Shown: positions 61,870-64,000 of the stretch, in pieces
How the letters are laid out: each line of letters opens with the position of its first letter
Position numbering within the stretch: position 1 is the stretch's first letter
The notes under the pieces: model-generated
The model's input: only the letters and a program-made list of their open reading frames with translations
Database searches by the model: none
Told to the model about the DNA's origin: nothing
DNA from: an uncultured Bacilli bacterium
Lineage (GTDB): Bacteria > Bacillota_I > Bacilli_A > RF39 > UBA660
Assembly: GCA_934120265.1 (NCBI GenBank)
Contig: CAKOTU010000004.1
Coordinates: forward strand, 1 to 64,000
Length of the DNA: 64,000 nucleotides
Reading direction: 5' to 3'
Position numbers and translations under genes: made by a program

Positions 61870-64000
61870 ATGAAGAAGGTTGCAGAAAAGATTTGCAAAC
61901 ACAAAAAAGTTATTTTGATTGTTTCAATTATACTTGCATTCTTTTCATTTATAGGAATGAAGTTGACTAAAATCAATTATGATATTTTAGTTTACTTACC
62001 AGAAGATATTGAAACAATTAAGGGTCAAAATATTTTAACTGATGATTTTAATATGGGTTCGTATTCAGTTGCGATTATTGATAATATGAGCAGTAAAAAT
62101 ATTGTTGAACTAGAAAATAAAATAAAGAATGTTGAAGGAGTTAACGAGGTAGTATCTTTATACGATGTTATTGGAACAAGTATTCCGGTTGAAATGTTAC
62201 CAAGTGAAGTAACATCAAAACTACATAAAGATAATACAGATTTAATTCTTATAACATTTAAAGATGGTACTTCTAATGAAAAAACTATTAATGCGGTAGA
62301 AGAAATTAGAAGTATTACAAAAGATAGTTGTAAATTAAGTGGTATGAGCTCTATGGTTTTGGATACTATGAACTTATCTGAACAAGAAATAATGATATAT
62401 ATTATAATTGCTGTTATTTTATGTTTAACAGTTTTAGAGTTATCGTTAGATTCTTATTTAGCTCCAGTATTTTTACTTCTTAATATTGGATGCGCAATAT
62501 TATTTAACTTAGGAACCAATTTATTCTTGGGTCAAATTTCATACATAACTAAAGCCTTGGTTGCAGTATTACAACTAGGTGTTACTACTGACTTTTCTAT
62601 TTTCTTATATCATTCTTATGAAGATAAGAAAAAGAAATTTAAGGATAAAAATGAGGCTATGAGTGAAGCAATAGCTGAAACTTTTGTTTCCGTATTAGGT
62701 AGTTCTCTTACGACAGTTGCAGGATTCTTAGTTTTATGTGCGATGAAATTAACTTTAGGAAAAGATTTAGGTATTGTAATGGCTAAGGGAGTAATATTGG
62801 GTGTTATTACTGTCTTAACATTATTTCCAAGTTTACTTCTTATTTTTGATAAGTCTATTGAAAAAACAAAACATAAAAGTTTAAATTTAAACTTTACAAG
62901 ATTTAATAAATTTATTGTTAATAATCATATTATAATTTTTATTGTTTTCTTGATTTGCTTGGTACCAGCTTATCTAGGTTATAAAAAAGTAGATGTGTAT
63001 TATAAAATAGATAAATCACTTCCAGATACGTTAGAGAGTATTAGTGCAAATGCAGAACTAAAAGAAAAATATAATATTGTTAGTCCAGAAATAATTATTG
63101 TTGATAGTAAAATGAAAACAAACGATATTGTTAATATGGTAAATGAATTAAAAGGTGTTGATGGTGTTGATTTTGTTTTATCATTTGATGAATTAAAACA
63201 ATATGGTGTAACAGAAAATATGTTACCAACAAAATTATTAAGTACGTTTAAAAATGATAAATATGAAATGTTGCTTTTAAATTCAACATATGAAGTTGCT
63301 AGTGATGAGCTTAACAATCAGATAGAAACAATTAATAATATTGTAAAAAAATACGATGAAAATATAATTGTTGCTGGTGAAGGACCTCTTATGAAAGATT
63401 TAATTAACATAAGTGATACTGATTTTACAAATGTTAATTCAGCATCTATCATTTGTGTTTTAGTAATTCTACTTATTGTTTTAAAGAGTCTATCTTTACC
63501 ATTCTTACTTACATTAACAATTGAGTCAGCAATTATTATCAATATGTCATTCTCATACTTTGGTGGAGTAACATTACCATTTGTCGCACCAATTGTTCTT
63601 GGAACTATTCAATTAGGAGCAACAATTGATTATGCAATATTACTTACTTCATCATATTTGAAAAATAGAAAAGATAATTTAGCACCAAAAGAAGCAGTGC
63701 TTAGAACTTTAAATTATAATGGTAAATCTGTTTTAATTAGTGGACTTTGTTTCTTTGCAGCAACATTTGGTGTTGGTTTATATTCTAAACTTGAAATGGT
63801 AGGAAGTTTATGCACATTAATATCTAGAGGTGCAATTGTTAGTATGCTTGTGGTAATTATGGTATTACCATCAGTCTTACTTATTTTTGATAAATTAATT
63901 ACAAAAACAACGAAAGGAAGTAAAAATATGAAAAGTACATTAAAAAAAGTAACAGCTTCAATGCTTGTTATAACATTATTATCAACTAGTTTCCCTGTTT
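61870..64000 (+). CDS. MMPL/RND-family membrane exporter (3' truncated by window end)
   Basis: At least 710 codons, still open at the end. An N-terminal helix (about 15-35) is followed by an external domain and a first six-helix set with LQLGVTTDFSIFLYHSYED. A second external domain and a second helix set carry IQLGATIDYAILLTSSYLKN. Both sets hold the GxxxDY/F-type motif of MMPL proton-driven exporters. After the last RND helix (about residue 675) comes a basic stretch and a new hydrophobic segment (KVTASMLVITLLSTSF), so a further domain likely follows. GGATGGAGGG precedes the ATG. Probably controlled by the divergent TetR protein; substrate unknown (lipids or drugs in this family). Confidence 0.85.
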   Translation, partial: MKKVAEKICKHKKVILIVSIILAFFSFIGMKLTKINYDILVYLPEDIETIKGQNILTDDFNMGSYSVAIIDNMSSKNIVELENKIKNVEGVNEVVSLYDVIGTSIPVEMLPSEVTSKLHKDNTDLILITFKDGTSNEKTINAVEEIRSITKDSCKLSGMSSMVLDTMNLSEQEIMIYIIIAVILCLTVLELSLDSYLAPVFLLLNIGCAILFNLGTNLFLGQISYITKALVAVLQLGVTTDFSIFLYHSYEDKKKKFKDKNEAMSEAIAETFVSVLGSSLTTVAGFLVLCAMKLTLGKDLGIVMAKGVILGVITVLTLFPSLLLIFDKSIEKTKHKSLNLNFTRFNKFIVNNHIIIFIVFLICLVPAYLGYKKVDVYYKIDKSLPDTLESISANAELKEKYNIVSPEIIIVDSKMKTNDIVNMVNELKGVDGVDFVLSFDELKQYGVTENMLPTKLLSTFKNDKYEMLLLNSTYEVASDELNNQIETINNIVKKYDENIIVAGEGPLMKDLINISDTDFTNVNSASIICVLVILLIVLKSLSLPFLLTLTIESAIIINMSFSYFGGVTLPFVAPIVLGTIQLGATIDYAILLTSSYLKNRKDNLAPKEAVLRTLNYNGKSVLISGLCFFAATFGVGLYSKLEMVGSLCTLISRGAIVSMLVVIMVLPSVLLIFDKLITKTTKGSKNMKSTLKKVTASMLVITLLSTSFPV

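Noticed and set aside
62999..63542. Minus-strand ORFs opposite the MMPL gene
   Set aside because: They mirror the coding frame of the exporter, lack ribosome sites and have low-complexity composition.

Overview
The window comes from a strongly AT-rich, low-GC Gram-positive genome. It most resembles an uncultured gut member of the Bacilli (RF39- or Erysipelotrichia-like); this is inferred from gene content and not proven. The standard genetic code is in use: prfB (RF2) is present with its own internal TGA frameshift, Trp is TGG, and lepA ends in TGA. A DAP-type MurE, MraY, MltG, FtsEX and IreB show a walled cell. YunB, SpoVID-like, YsxE-like and a SpoIIID-like regulator suggest a sporulation-related gene set. 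Several blocks keep Bacillus subtilis gene order: lon - spoVID - ysxE - valS, and ireB - ruvX - yrzB - mltG - yrrM - yrrN - yrrO - greA.

Layout. 1-2.1 kb: end of a large Ig-like surface protein and a small membrane protein. 2.1-3.7 kb: CBS-domain protein, yunB, yutD. 3.8-6 kb: leader element 1 and a prepilin-like BspA-repeat protein. 6-9.65 kb: prfB, yitT, ftsEX. 9.7-11.7 kb: leader element 2 and a second BspA-repeat prepilin. 11.8-21.7 kb: lon, an unknown gene, spoVID, ysxE, a multi-domain prepilin-like protein, T-box and valS. 21.7-26.7 kb: a DUF11-like protein, a small major-pilin-like gene, an O-antigen-ligase-like protein, GT2, GtrA and an SGNH hydrolase (possible pilin glycosylation). 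26.8-28.3 kb: leader element 3 and a prepilin. 28.4-34.2 kb: lepA, HTH protein, hemW, HD protein, thyX, tmk. 34.2-35.4 kb: leader element 4 and a prepilin. 35.5-43.7 kb: dgt-like gene, a COG2426 membrane protein, then the ireB-to-greA block with a prepilin inserted between yrrM and yrrN. 43.8-50.6 kb: transglutaminase-LRR protein, HD fusion protein, pilin, two tandem MurE paralogues, mraY. 50.7-56.2 kb: prepilin with a phage-tail-like module, then a pyruvate-kinase-like and a GH31-like protein that both lack catalytic residues. 56.3-61 kb: Bro-N protein, T-box, small membrane protein, leuS, ArsP_2-like permease. 61-64 kb: TetR regulator and a divergent MMPL exporter running off the end.

Main observation. 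At least nine prepilin-like genes (motif GFTLIELLAVI or a relative) are scattered singly between housekeeping genes. Four of them are each preceded, in the same orientation, by a conserved element of about 190 bp. Each element has its own promoter, a short ORF starting MVKE, a poly-G tract (9, 8 and 10 G, plus one interrupted tract), a long-range hairpin that sequesters the ORF start, and a covarying intrinsic terminator. In all four copies one reading frame after the G tract stays open for exactly 20 codons (NHTI...KEN.KFLDF) and stops inside the terminator stem. The other two frames stop before the terminator. Only copy 3 is currently in the open frame. The simplest model is a slippage-switched attenuator: G-tract length decides whether a ribosome covers the terminator. 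This is inference, but the sequence signals are direct.

There are no rRNA or tRNA genes, CRISPR arrays, transposases or reverse transcriptases that I could recognise.
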